Under the pieces are notes generated by a model. That model saw only the letters and a list, made by a program, of their open reading frames with translations. It searched no databases and was not told the DNA's origin. Position numbers and translations under genes: made by a program. A DNA stretch of 64,000 nucleotides from JAHBVL01 sp963712055. Lineage in GTDB: Bacteria > Chloroflexota > Chloroflexia > Thermomicrobiales > UBA6265. Of this stretch, positions 46,137 to 55,192 are shown piece after piece (within the stretch, counting starts at the first letter, position 1; each line of letters starts with the position of its first letter). The DNA is taken from assembly GCA_963712055.1 (NCBI GenBank), contig CAVQGN010000009.1, positions 82,865 to 146,864 on the forward strand, written 5' to 3'.

Positions 46137-46198
46137 GAAAATGAAACAACCGCCGATCGATCCGACCGGCGGTTGGTGAAAACGACACGTCGTCGTTT
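46137..46198 (-). terminator. double hairpin terminator after sucB
   Basis: Two hairpins lie just beyond the sucB stop. The first has arms AAAACGAC/GTCGTTTT (46179-46199) with a U-run as its 3' arm on the minus transcript. The second has 9-base arms CAACCGCCG/CGGCGGTTG (46147-46175) followed by TTTCATTTTC on the minus strand. Together they should end the sucAB message efficiently. Confidence 0.8.
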
Positions 46199-47497
46199 TT
46201 ATCCTTCAAGCAACAAGTTCGTGGGGTCTTCGAGGAGTTCCTTGATGCGGACGAGGAAACGAACTGCATCACTGCCATCGACGAGGCGGTGATCGTATGA
46301 CAGCGCGACATACATCATCGGCCGAATCTGGATGTCATCACCGATCGCGACCGGCCGTTTCTGGATAGTGTGCATCCCGAGAATACCGACTTGGGGGGCG
46401 TTTAGAATTGGTGTCGACATGAGCGACCCATAGACACCGCCATTGGTGATCGTGAATGTCCCTCCCATCAGTTCCGGCAGGGTCAATTCGCCTTCGCGGG
46501 CCCGGAGGGCCAGATCGGCGATCTCTTTTTCGATTTGGGCGAAGGTCTTCTTGTCGACATCGCGCACGACCGGAACCACGAGTCCATCTTCGACACCGAC
46601 TGCGATCCCGATGTCGTAGTACTTCTTGTAGACGATCTCGTTGCCGTCGATTTCGGCATTGACCATCGGAAACGCCTTCAACGCGCCGACGGATGCCTTG
46701 GCGAAAAACGACATAAAGCCAAGTCCGACACCATGGCGCTCCTTGAAAGCGTCCTTGCGCGCCGAGCGGAGGTCCATGATGGCGGTCATATCGATTTCGT
46801 TGAATGTCGTCAGCATGGCTGCGGTGTGCTGTGCTTCGACGAGCCGATTCGCGATCGTCTGGCGCCGGCGGGACATCCGCACCCGCTCCTCTGGTCGGGA
46901 GTCACTGCGTGTGGCGGTTTCAGCAATTGCTGCCGGCACCAGTTGAGCCGGAGTCGGAGTGGGTTGGCTGACCGGTGGAGCAGGTGGTGCGAGTTCGGGC
47001 TGCTCGGTTGGTTGAGACGCTGCCGATGCCTGCGCGAGGACATCCTCGCGCGTGACTCGTCCACCCGGTCCGCTCCCACGCACCGCAGCCAGATCGACAT
47101 GATGCTCTTCGGCCAGACGTTTGACCGCTGGCGCGGCTCGACCCGCTGCGTCGGCGCTGCTTTCGGCATTTTCCGCTGGAGCCGCAGCGGCGACCGGAGA
47201 TTCCACTTCAGCCGGTGTGGTGGATACAGCAGATGATCCGTTGGAGGCCGCCGCGCTGGCGCCACCATCGATCATACCCAGTAGTTCACCGACCGTGACC
47301 ACGTCGCCTTCCTGCTTGGATATCGCGCTGAGGACACCGTCTTCGGTGGCTGCGACATCGAGATTGACCTTGTCTGTTTCGAGCTCGAGCAGGGTATCCC
47401 CACGGCTCACCGAATCGCCTTCGCTCTTCAGCCAGGCGCCGACCACTGCGTCGACCAGTGATTCTCCCAGCGGTGGGACTCGAATTTCTACCGCCAT
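46199..47497 (-). CDS. sucB: 2-oxoglutarate dehydrogenase E2 (dihydrolipoyl succinyltransferase)
   Basis: A 432-residue E2 subunit. The lipoyl domain at the N-terminus has ELETDKVNLDVAA with the lipoyl-Lys. An Ala/Pro-rich linker leads to the E3-binding domain (VKRLAEEHHVDLAAVRGSG). The C-terminal catalytic domain ends with SYDHRLVDGSDAVRFL, holding the active-site His and Asp. It transfers succinyl groups to CoA as part of the multienzyme complex of the TCA cycle. It starts 6 bases after sucA, so they form one operon, closed by the hairpins downstream. E3 is not in the window. Confidence 0.95.
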   Translation of the reverse strand: MAVEIRVPPLGESLVDAVVGAWLKSEGDSVSRGDTLLELETDKVNLDVAATEDGVLSAISKQEGDVVTVGELLGMIDGGASAAASNGSSAVSTTPAEVESPVAAAAPAENAESSADAAGRAAPAVKRLAEEHHVDLAAVRGSGPGGRVTREDVLAQASAASQPTEQPELAPPAPPVSQPTPTPAQLVPAAIAETATRSDSRPEERVRMSRRRQTIANRLVEAQHTAAMLTTFNEIDMTAIMDLRSARKDAFKERHGVGLGFMSFFAKASVGALKAFPMVNAEIDGNEIVYKKYYDIGIAVGVEDGLVVPVVRDVDKKTFAQIEKEIADLALRAREGELTLPELMGGTFTITNGGVYGSLMSTPILNAPQVGILGMHTIQKRPVAIGDDIQIRPMMYVALSYDHRLVDGSDAVRFLVRIKELLEDPTNLLLEG

Positions 47498-47503
47498 CTT
47501 TGC

Positions 47504-50410
47504 TTAACTCCTGGCTTTTGCGGCCGCCTTGGGGACAGTCGATTTCGATGCTGATTTGGTCGTGGTTCCATTTGCTGCCGATCGGCTCGATCGTTTGCCA
47601 TTCGTTGGAGCCGGGCTCGGCGGATCTGCGAACGCGGTGGAAACGATGCGCGCTTGCTCGATTTTGTGCAGGTCGGCGGCGCCTTCGGCTGGACTGGCTC
47701 GTTCGGGGCGGCCGTTGTACCGAACCGTCAGATCTGGAGCAAGTTCACGCAACCGAGGTTCCATGAAGGACCACGCACCCATATTCTTTGGTTCTTCCTG
47801 CGTCCAGAGGATCTCAAGAGCATTGGGGTAGTCGCTAAGGATTTGCGAGATCGCAGTCCGCTGGAACGGCGCCAGCTGTTCGATCCGGATCACGGCCACC
47901 CGATCGCTTGATTCTCGTTCGTCGGCGGAGTCGAGATCTATCGCGATCTTGCCGGAACAAAGCACGAGTCGGGTCACTTCAGCCCGGCGCTCTGCCGCAG
48001 CAGGGTCGTCGAGCACAGGTTTGAATGAGCCGGTTGTGAATTGAACAAGCTGGCTCGAAGCAGCCGGGTTTCGCAGCAAACTCTTCGGCGACATCAAGAT
48101 GAGCGGTCGTGGATCGGTTTCGAGCCGCAGAGCTTGCCGACGAAGAAGATGGAAATACTGAGCTGACGTGGTGCAGTTGACGACCCGGATATTGTCCTGA
48201 GCGAAGAGCTGCAAAAAGCGTTCAAGGCGACCACTGGAATGCTCCGGACCCTGGCCTTCGTAGCCGTGTGGCAGGAGGAGCACCAGCGATGGCTGAACCA
48301 TCCATTTCGACCGGGCGGCGCTGATGAATTGATCGATCATCACCTGAGCGCCATTGGCGAAATCGCCAAACTGAGCTTCCCAGATGACAAGTCGAGACGG
48401 CGCCTGCACGCTGTAGCCGTACTCAAAACCGACGGCTGCTTCTTCTGATAGAGCGGAGTTGTAGACCGCGAACGAAGCCTCCGCCGAGGCAAGATGTTGC
48501 AAGGGGGTGTAGCGCGCACCGTTTTGGGCATCGTGGAGAACGAGATGGCGTTGACTGAACGTGCCTCGTTCCGAATCCTGACCGATCAACCGGATCGGGA
48601 TGCCATCGCTGATGATACCGGCAAACGCGAGCGATTCGGCGTGTGCCCAGTCAATCGACGGATCGGGACTGTCGAATGTGCGGTAACGCCGATGAAACTG
48701 CCGAGCGAGTTTGGCGTTCAGGGTGAAGCCGTCTGGATAGGCATGAATGCCTTCGTGATATTCACGGAGGAGTGGTTCATCGATGGCGGTCGGAACCTCG
48801 GTTCGCGGTCCGTTCCGGGTTGCTTCCTCCTCGATCGGTGTGACGCCATCGGCGATGGATCGACGAATACCAGCCAGATGATCGAGCGACGCCTGCAGCA
48901 TTGCTGCGGGCTCATCTTCGGTGACCACGCCTTCGGCCAGGAGTTGGTCGGCAAAGATTTGACGGACGGTTGGATGGGCATCGATCGCGGCGTACATCAG
49001 CGGCTGGGTGAACGATGGTTCATCCCCTTCGTTGTGACCCCAACGGCGGTACCCGATCAGGTCGATAAGAAAATCCTTGCCAAAGGCTTCGCGGTACTCG
49101 ATTGCCATCCGGACGGCCATGAGACACGCCTCCGGATCGTCAGCATTGACATGCACTACCGGAATCTCGAACCCCTTGGCCAAATCACCGGCATAGAGTG
49201 TTGACCGAGAATCCGAAGGCAACGTAGTGAAACCAATCTGATTGTTGACGATGATATGGATGGTGCCACCGGTCGAATTGCCTTCCAGTGCGGAGAGATT
49301 CAGCGATTCTGCGACCACGCCCTGACCGGGGAAGGCGGCATCACCATGAATCAGGGTCCCTATGCTTGCTTTGTTGTCGCGAACGGGAGCGCCCGGTTGA
49401 TCACATTTGTCCTGGGACGCGCGGACCATGCCCAGGACGACCGGGTTGACTGCTTCAAGATGACTCGGATTTGGAGCGAGGATCATCGGGACCTCAACCA
49501 TCACTCCCTGCTCACCGCGCAGAAGGCGAGCACCGAGGTGGTACTTGACGTCGCCGGAAAAGTCCTCAATTGCATCGGCGTCCGCTCCGGCCGTGACCTG
49601 TCGCCAGCGAGCGCCTTCGAATGCGCCGAGAATTTCGAAATAGGGTTTGCCGAGCACGTGCGCCAGGACGTTGAGACGCCCGCGATGGGCCATTCCGATC
49701 GCGATCTCGCGGACACCGTCAGCGGCAGCGGTATGAACGATTTCGTCGAGCATCGGCACAAGGACATCGTTGCCTTCGAGCGAAAAGCGCTTCTGGCCAA
49801 TGTACACCTGGTGGAGGAATTGCTCGAAGGCTTCGACATCGGTCAATCGCCGCAGAAGCGCGCGTTTGCCTGAACGCTCGAGTTCAAGTCGGAATCGACG
49901 CGATTCCACGGCGTTCACCAGCCAGGAGCGTTCTTCCGGTACGTGGACGTGATCAAAGTCGAATCCGACGGCGCTGCAATACATCTCTCGTAGCGCTGCC
50001 ATGGCCACTGCAGCGTTCGGTGTTTCGAAGGAAATCGGTCCGCCCACGACTGTCGGCGGCAATGCCATGAGATCGGTTTCGGTGACGCCATAGGTCGACA
50101 TCTCGAGATCGGGAACGGCCGGTCTGGGATTGGAAAGCGGATCGAGGTCGGCGGCCAGGTGACCATACTCCCGAATAGCCTGAGCCAGAGCGGCAGCACC
50201 CACGATAGCGTCAACAGAAACGCCAGCAGCAATTGCTACTGGCGTCGAACCATTGGCTGAGGTGGCTGGCGAGAGCTGCGGTTGGGATGGAAGCTGGGAG
50301 AAATACGCTTGCCATTCGGCGCCCACCGATGTCGGTTCGGCGACGTATCGATCATAGAGATCGAGCACGTACCCGGCGTTCGGCCCGTGGAAGATGGAAA
50401 GATCACTCAT
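47504..50410 (-). CDS. sucA: 2-oxoglutarate dehydrogenase E1
   Basis: A 968-residue thiamine-diphosphate enzyme that decarboxylates 2-oxoglutarate and loads the E2 lipoate. Features include the N-terminal E2-binding segment (NAGYVLDLYDRYVAEP), ADLDPLSNP, the active-site IGMAHRGRLNVL, the ThDP-binding GDAAFPGQGVVAESLNLS with VNNQIGFTT, and the C-terminal transketolase-like halves with IWEAQFGDFANGAQV. The last 40 residues form an unusual Ser/Lys/Ala-rich basic tail (such as TTTKSASKSTVPKAAAKARS). ATG 50410 is chosen with GAAGG upstream; GTG 50416 is possible. It is followed by sucB. Confidence 0.96.
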   Translation of the reverse strand: MSDLSIFHGPNAGYVLDLYDRYVAEPTSVGAEWQAYFSQLPSQPQLSPATSANGSTPVAIAAGVSVDAIVGAAALAQAIREYGHLAADLDPLSNPRPAVPDLEMSTYGVTETDLMALPPTVVGGPISFETPNAAVAMAALREMYCSAVGFDFDHVHVPEERSWLVNAVESRRFRLELERSGKRALLRRLTDVEAFEQFLHQVYIGQKRFSLEGNDVLVPMLDEIVHTAAADGVREIAIGMAHRGRLNVLAHVLGKPYFEILGAFEGARWRQVTAGADADAIEDFSGDVKYHLGARLLRGEQGVMVEVPMILAPNPSHLEAVNPVVLGMVRASQDKCDQPGAPVRDNKASIGTLIHGDAAFPGQGVVAESLNLSALEGNSTGGTIHIIVNNQIGFTTLPSDSRSTLYAGDLAKGFEIPVVHVNADDPEACLMAVRMAIEYREAFGKDFLIDLIGYRRWGHNEGDEPSFTQPLMYAAIDAHPTVRQIFADQLLAEGVVTEDEPAAMLQASLDHLAGIRRSIADGVTPIEEEATRNGPRTEVPTAIDEPLLREYHEGIHAYPDGFTLNAKLARQFHRRYRTFDSPDPSIDWAHAESLAFAGIISDGIPIRLIGQDSERGTFSQRHLVLHDAQNGARYTPLQHLASAEASFAVYNSALSEEAAVGFEYGYSVQAPSRLVIWEAQFGDFANGAQVMIDQFISAARSKWMVQPSLVLLLPHGYEGQGPEHSSGRLERFLQLFAQDNIRVVNCTTSAQYFHLLRRQALRLETDPRPLILMSPKSLLRNPAASSQLVQFTTGSFKPVLDDPAAAERRAEVTRLVLCSGKIAIDLDSADERESSDRVAVIRIEQLAPFQRTAISQILSDYPNALEILWTQEEPKNMGAWSFMEPRLRELAPDLTVRYNGRPERASPAEGAADLHKIEQARIVSTAFADPPSPAPTNGKRSSRSAANGTTTKSASKSTVPKAAAKARS

Positions 50411-50749
50411 CGTCACTACACCTTCGGTTTCCGCAGTAATCGTGAATCGAACCGGGAGTGACCCATATCCAGATCACAGTTGACCCTACGGGACTGGCAT
50501 CATTGCAGGGGAAACGGCCAGTAGTCAAGAGCAAGACCTTCCTTGTGCTCTTTGCTGAATTGTATACCGGGTTGGCAACCTGTTCACGCGTCACTCTCCA
50601 ACGTCTGGATCAAGGGTTCAAGCAGATCGGGTGGCTACCGGTCACGTTTCTGTAACCCTGGTCGGAGATTCGGAACGGAAACGTTGCAACAACCGCGCTA
50701 GGTTGAGTATGGTGGGCGATGTAGCCCCGACCGGCTTCTGGATAAGTCG
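50411..50749. other. divergent intergenic region, sucA and copper cluster
   Basis: About 340 bases hold the start regions of sucA (left) and the copper/redox cluster (right). No gene is supported. A promoter candidate for the rightward cluster is listed separately at 50684. Confidence 0.4.
50684..50713 (+). promoter_or_regulatory. candidate promoter of copper/redox cluster
   Basis: TTGCAA (50684-50689), 18 bases, TATGGT (50708-50713), about 36 bases before the GTG start at 50750. Spacing and both boxes are acceptable for a housekeeping promoter; not proven. Confidence 0.35.
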
Positions 50750-51262
50750 GTGGTCGCAGCGGTGAGGAATGTGTTGAACGCGTCTGGAACGCACGCAGCT
50801 TCTATCAGTCACAAGGAAGCCGGGCGGTTAGCCGCTTTGGTTCGTTTTCTGGCTGTTGTGTTGTTGTTCGGGGTCTTTTCGATTCCGGTGAGTTGCGCCC
50901 AGGCCTCCGGTCCGCATTCCATGTTCGCACCCCCTGACGGACAATCTCTTGCGACGACCGATCCCCACGCCCACCATCTCTCGCTCCAGCGACAGCAGGT
51001 TGCCTCCAAAACCTGGAAAGCTCCAGTTCCCTCGTTGCCACTTGGTTTGTCTGCTTTTTCAGGATCGTTCTTCTCCGAAGATGGAAACGTCTACCGGGTG
51101 AGCGATCTGCCAGATTCTGATCCGTTCATGGTCGCGACCTTCGCAATCTCAGCGGATACCGAACTCGTTCCTCCACAACCAGGCTCGGATGCCCCGGTGC
51201 AGACGCCTGCCCAGCGTTTGACGGGGTACAGTGAGGTCCCCGACGCACCGCCACCGCGCTGA
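50750..51262 (+). CDS. secreted or membrane-anchored protein upstream of sco1
   Basis: A 170-residue protein starting with GTG. An N-terminal basic part and one hydrophobic signal-like helix (about 30-48) ending near SCAQAS precede a mature part containing PHSMFAPP and DPHAHH, which could bind copper. It ends in a Pro-rich tail. I do not recognise a family. About 100 bases separate it from sco1 on the same strand, and its position hints at a role in copper handling. The start codon is not certain, as a second GTG lies four codons later. Confidence 0.5.
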   Translation: MVAAVRNVLNASGTHAASISHKEAGRLAALVRFLAVVLLFGVFSIPVSCAQASGPHSMFAPPDGQSLATTDPHAHHLSLQRQQVASKTWKAPVPSLPLGLSAFSGSFFSEDGNVYRVSDLPDSDPFMVATFAISADTELVPPQPGSDAPVQTPAQRLTGYSEVPDAPPPR

Positions 51263-51367
51263 TCTGTGTCGGTCCCATCCGTAGCCTTCGTGGCGCTCCT
51301 CCAATTTCCTGGAGGCGTTTCCCTACCTGAGTGGACCGGTTGGTCTGCCCACTATGAGGTAATTTCC

Positions 51368-51967
51368 ATGTCAAGACTGCGACGCTCCATAGCGTTGCTG
51401 GCTGTCCTGATCATCAGTTCGGTCGCACTCACAGCCTGCATTCGCGATGCCCCGTACGAGTTCAAAGGGGGCGAGCTGAGTCCGCCCGAAACGGCGGGTG
51501 CGCTCGATCTGGTCGACCAGAACGGCGAGCCGTTCAGCCTTGCAGACCTCGAAGGCGAGGTGTCACTGATCTACTTTGGTTACACCACCTGCCCAGATCT
51601 CTGTCCGACGACGCTGAGCGATTTCACTGCGGTCAAGGAAGAGCTGGGAGACGATGCCGACAAGGTGAACTTCATTATGGTGACGGTCGATCCAGAACGA
51701 GATTCGGTCGAACGGCTCAAACAGTACCTCGGGTTTTTCGATCCGGAGTTTGTTGGTTTGCGCGGCGATGTTGACCAAACTGAACAGGTCAAGGCCGAAT
51801 ATGGCGTGATTGCCACGAAGGTCGAATACCCCGATTCTGCGACCGGTTACCTGGTCGACCACACCTCGCTGATCTATGTCATCGACAAAGAGGGACGGCT
51901 GCGGCTGACCTATCCCTACGGTTTTTCGCCGGAATCCATCGTTGAAGATATCCGGCACCTGATTTGA
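51368..51967 (+). CDS. sco1: Sco1/SenC copper chaperone lipoprotein
   Basis: A 199-residue lipoprotein of the Sco1/SenC family. The N-terminus has a signal peptide with lipobox VALTAC. The thioredoxin-like fold carries TTCPDLCP, the Cys-x3-Cys copper site, and the distal His of DHTSLIYV. Sco1 delivers copper to the CuA centre of oxidase subunit II on the outer side of the membrane. ATG 51368 has GAGGTAATTTCC upstream. It sits in a cluster with PCuAC, cupredoxin, TlpA and CcdA-type genes, all fitting CuA assembly for the cox operon at 24.7 kb. Confidence 0.93.
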   Translation: MSRLRRSIALLAVLIISSVALTACIRDAPYEFKGGELSPPETAGALDLVDQNGEPFSLADLEGEVSLIYFGYTTCPDLCPTTLSDFTAVKEELGDDADKVNFIMVTVDPERDSVERLKQYLGFFDPEFVGLRGDVDQTEQVKAEYGVIATKVEYPDSATGYLVDHTSLIYVIDKEGRLRLTYPYGFSPESIVEDIRHLI

Positions 51968-51999
51968 ATGTCTTTCGCGTTTCAGGAGTGAAAAGTCAC

Positions 52000-53031
52000 A
52001 TGAAGAAAGTGCTTGGCGTTTTTCTCGGAGCTGCCCTCGTTATCGGATTGATGGCGGCCAGCTTGTTCGGAGGATCGGCAACCGCCGAGGACGCGACACC
52101 AATGGCGTCCCCGATGGCTGGTGTAGCCACTGGTGCGGTGTTTATGACCATTTCCAATGGTGGCGCGGAAGCCGACGCCCTCGTGGCTGCTTCGACAGAT
52201 GTTTCTGAGGTAGTCGAGATTCATGAAGTGGTCGATAGCGGCGGCGTTATGCAGATGAAGCCGCTCCTGGATGGTCTCGAAATCCCAGCCGGCGAAACAG
52301 TTCTGCTGGAGCCGGGTGGATATCACATCATGCTGATCGGGTTGACCGACGATCTCGTCGCTGGTTCGTCATTTTCGCTCGAAGTCGAGTTCACCAACGC
52401 CGGTACTCTGACGCTCGAGGTTCTTGTTTTTGCCGACCAAGCGGACGCAATGGCGGCTGACCTGACGGACGCGGTGACAGCAGGCGAAATCACCGTCGCC
52501 AGCGTCTGGTCACGCCAGGCTCCCGGTATGGGCATGGGCAACGGCCATATGCACGGCAAGGGTACGCCAACGAGCGAAGACGCAATGGGCACTCCAACCG
52601 CAGGCGGTAGCGACGACATGATGTCGGTAGCTACTGGTGCAGTCTTCATGACCGTTGCAAATGCGGGGTCTGAGGAAGACAGATTGATCAGCGCGACCTC
52701 TGACGCCGCCGAAACGGTGGAAGTCCATGAGGTCAAAAACAACAATGGCGTGATGGAAATGCGGCCGCTGAGCGACGGTCTTGCGATCCCGGCTGGTGAA
52801 AGCGTTGTGCTCCAACCGGGTGGATATCACATCATGCTGATCGGTTTGACCGGCGACCTCAACGCGGGCGAGTCGTTCGCGGTAACGCTGACCTTCGAGA
52901 AAGCCGGAGACGTCACCGTCGAAGCAGCGATCGTCACGGGGAATGACAAGCCGACCGAGGGCCTCGCCGAACCGGTTGTCGCGGGTGATATCACCGTGTC
53001 GGATGTCTGGTCGCGAGCAGCACCGGCTTAG
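52000..53031 (+). CDS. tandem PCu(A)C copper chaperone
   Basis: A 343-residue exported protein with two similar PCu(A)C domains (about 45-178 and 215-343). Each carries the copper-site segment: VEIHEVVDSGGVMQMKPL with YHIMLIGLT, and VEVHEVKNNNGVMEMRPL with YHIMLIGLT. The linker between them is rich in Met, His and Gly (GMGMGNGHMHGKG), itself a possible copper binder. Single-domain relatives deliver Cu(I) to CuA sites with Sco1. The mature part begins with EDATPMASPM. The duplication is unusual and may allow two copper ions to be held at once, matching the two of CuA. ATG 52000 is preceded by AGGAGTG. Confidence 0.85.
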   Translation: MKKVLGVFLGAALVIGLMAASLFGGSATAEDATPMASPMAGVATGAVFMTISNGGAEADALVAASTDVSEVVEIHEVVDSGGVMQMKPLLDGLEIPAGETVLLEPGGYHIMLIGLTDDLVAGSSFSLEVEFTNAGTLTLEVLVFADQADAMAADLTDAVTAGEITVASVWSRQAPGMGMGNGHMHGKGTPTSEDAMGTPTAGGSDDMMSVATGAVFMTVANAGSEEDRLISATSDAAETVEVHEVKNNNGVMEMRPLSDGLAIPAGESVVLQPGGYHIMLIGLTGDLNAGESFAVTLTFEKAGDVTVEAAIVTGNDKPTEGLAEPVVAGDITVSDVWSRAAPA

Positions 53032-53107
53032 AGAGCAGTTGCATGGACTGCCGGGGGCGGTAGATTGCCGCTCCCGCAGCCTCCCCAAAGAAAGTCCTCA
53101 CCGAATC

Positions 53108-53545
53108 ATGGACCAGACTACCAACAACCTGACGCCCTCCGAACCCACTCCAGCGCAAGCGCCCTCCTCCGATCGCAACAGGATGATTGCGTTGGGTCTG
53201 GCTGCGCTCGTGTTTCTCGTTGCCGTTGGGGTTGGGGCTTTTGTGCTGATGAACGACGATGGTGAAAGTGACCCGGGCATGGTGTTCACGATTCCGGCGG
53301 GAAGCAAAGCCAATGTCGTGCCCGAACTGCAATCAGCCATCCAGATTCCGACTGATATCCGTTTTGGTTCCGATGACGTCGCGGCAATCACCATTATCAA
53401 CGAAGATGATGTCACCCACCGCGCCGGGCCGTTCTTGGTGGCGGCCGGGCAGACCTACACCCAGCGGTTCGATAAACCCGGGGAGTTCCCGATCGCTTGC
53501 AGTGTCGATCCAGCCGAATCGATCGTCGTCACGGTGGAAGGTTGA
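53108..53545 (+). CDS. membrane-anchored cupredoxin-like protein
   Basis: A 145-residue protein. A short soluble start and one membrane helix (about 27-47) are followed by a small beta-rich domain with THRAGPFLVAAGQTYTQRF and PIACSVDP. The His and Cys match two of the four ligands of a blue-copper cupredoxin, but the later His and Met are absent, so a normal type 1 site is not formed. It may carry copper differently or have a structural role. It lies between the PCuAC and TlpA-type genes in the copper/redox cluster and is probably part of the same job. Confidence 0.6.
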   Translation: MDQTTNNLTPSEPTPAQAPSSDRNRMIALGLAALVFLVAVGVGAFVLMNDDGESDPGMVFTIPAGSKANVVPELQSAIQIPTDIRFGSDDVAAITIINEDDVTHRAGPFLVAAGQTYTQRFDKPGEFPIACSVDPAESIVVTVEG

Positions 53546-53547
53546 TC

Positions 53548-54126
53548 GTGCTGACCGCGGGATTGACCAGGTCATTCGGGCTGAGCGTTCTCGTTGGTTT
53601 GACGCTGGTCCTAGCGGCCTGTGGTGGTGGGGACGGAGCCTCCGAACCGGGTTTTGGATTGGTCGACTGGCCTGATAATCCGGACAGCGTCGGAGCCGAA
53701 CCCGGTCAGCGAGCACCGAATTTCCAGCTCGAGAAAGCGGCAGGCGGGGAGATGCTTCTCTCCGATGAAATCGGAACGCCGATCCTCCTCAATTTCTTCG
53801 CCTCGTGGTGTACGAATTGCCGCGAGGAGATGGCCGCTCTCGATGCTGTTGCCGGAGACGACGTCAAGGTCATCGGAGTGAATCTGCGCGAATCCGCGGA
53901 CACTGTCATCGGGCTCGGCGAGGAAACCGGTGCCACGTTCCCGATGGTGCTGGACAAGAAAGGAACTGTCAGCCGCGAGTACCGCGCGACCAGTCTTCCG
54001 GTGACGGTTGTCATCGATTCTGACGGAACGGTGCTCGAGTACATCCGCGGACCGGTCGATGAGGAATCGCTTGCCGATCTCCTGAATCGGATTCGTTCCG
54101 GTGTGGAGGCCACCTCGACATCGTGA
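53548..54126 (+). CDS. TlpA/ResA-type thiol-disulfide oxidoreductase lipoprotein
   Basis: A 192-residue lipoprotein. The signal peptide ends with the lipobox LVLAACGG, and the thioredoxin-like fold shows NFFASWCTNCREEMA with the redox pair WCxxC and the cis-Pro loop SLPVTVVID. It acts outside the membrane to reduce disulfides, here likely in the CuA or Sco1 cysteines or in apocytochrome c. It starts with GTG 53548, 2 bases after the preceding gene, and its stop overlaps the CcdA-like start (GTGA). Electrons probably come from the CcdA-like protein. Confidence 0.88.
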   Translation: MLTAGLTRSFGLSVLVGLTLVLAACGGGDGASEPGFGLVDWPDNPDSVGAEPGQRAPNFQLEKAAGGEMLLSDEIGTPILLNFFASWCTNCREEMAALDAVAGDDVKVIGVNLRESADTVIGLGEETGATFPMVLDKKGTVSREYRATSLPVTVVIDSDGTVLEYIRGPVDEESLADLLNRIRSGVEATSTS

Positions 54127-55067
54127 CCGCTCCAGTTGGTAAGTCCCAGCTGTCATCTGGCGCTGATCTAAGCGGAGCCAGCGAGTGGAAGCGGGCCGTG
54201 CGATCGTTGCTGGCGGTACTGGCGCTTCTCGTGATCACGATCATCGGGATCGCAGCGCTGGGCGCGGCGCTGGATGAACCGGAGTTTGCGTCGGACGTGA
54301 TCTCGCTGGCGATTCCAGCCTTCATCGCTGGTGTCTTTTCGATCCTTTCCCCTTGCTCATTGCCGATCGTGATCGGGTACTTCTCACTGGTGGTTCGTGA
54401 GCATAGCCAGCAGATCGGGGTGATTACCGTAGCCTTTCTTCTGGGAGTCGGTACAACGATGGCGATCATCGGCGCCGGCTTTACGGCGCTGGGTTCGTTG
54501 GTCATCGATTACCAGGAACGGCTGGCCCAGGTTGGCGGGGTGATGATCATCCTGTTTGGCCTCATGAGCATCTTTGGCAAAGGCTTCGGCGGCATGACCT
54601 TTATGCAGCGCCCTGGTATGGGTACCGGCGGCGCGTACGGATATGGCCTCATTTTCGCGCTCGGATGGACGACGTGTGTCGGCCCGATCCTCGGTTCGAT
54701 TCTGACCCTCTTGCTGGCTGAGGGGAACTCAGCCAGCGGCGCTCTTTCGCTCGTTGCTGGCGGCACCCTGTCACTCGTCTATGTGCTCGGTCTTGGTTTG
54801 CCGATTCTGCTCCTGGTTGGGGCGATCTCTTCCGCCGGACCAAGCAGCCGGGTGGCGAAGGTCATGCGCGGAAAAGGGTGGGAGGTCACGCTTTTCGGTA
54901 AGACCTTCTATTTTCATTCAACGTCAGTGATTAGCGGGATCTTGTTGATCCTGCTCGGTTTCCTCTTGCTTTCTGGTCAGATGACTGCGCTTTCTGAGCA
55001 ACTTGCGTCGAGCCCCTTGACCGAGCTGGGTCTACGGATCGAAGAGTGGCTCAACTCCCTTTTCTAG
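54123..55067 (+). CDS. ccdA: CcdA/DsbD-type thiol electron transporter
   Basis: A 314-residue membrane protein of the CcdA family, with about seven or eight helices. The motif SIFSPCSLPIVIGYFSLVV-type contains the first Pro-Cys, and GWTTCVGPILGSILT the second, forming the redox pair that moves electrons from cytoplasmic thioredoxin across the membrane. It is coupled to the TlpA-like gene by overlap at its GTG start, so they probably form one electron path to external thiols. The N-terminal 60 residues are an extra, longer-than-usual hydrophilic and hydrophobic stretch. Last gene of the copper/redox cluster. Confidence 0.87.
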   Translation: MTAPVGKSQLSSGADLSGASEWKRAVRSLLAVLALLVITIIGIAALGAALDEPEFASDVISLAIPAFIAGVFSILSPCSLPIVIGYFSLVVREHSQQIGVITVAFLLGVGTTMAIIGAGFTALGSLVIDYQERLAQVGGVMIILFGLMSIFGKGFGGMTFMQRPGMGTGGAYGYGLIFALGWTTCVGPILGSILTLLLAEGNSASGALSLVAGGTLSLVYVLGLGLPILLLVGAISSAGPSSRVAKVMRGKGWEVTLFGKTFYFHSTSVISGILLILLGFLLLSGQMTALSEQLASSPLTELGLRIEEWLNSLF

Positions 55068-55088
55068 CTGTCCAATCATTCCTCGGTT

Positions 55089-55106
55089 TGTCACGTCATT
55101 GTGACA
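55089..55106. promoter_or_regulatory. inverted repeat between ccdA and PNPOx-like gene
   Basis: TGTCAC and GTGACA are perfect inverted arms round a 6-base spacer, about 20 bases after the ccdA stop and 87 before the next start. No U-run follows. It could be an operator (CRP-like GTGA..TCAC type layout reversed) or a weak transcript structure. Confidence 0.35.
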
Positions 55107-55192
55107 TCCCGCCGTGACGACGCGACGCACCTGCGACCCTCCCAGAAGCAGAATCTCCTTGTGACTGACGGTCCGGAGATGATTGACACGGC

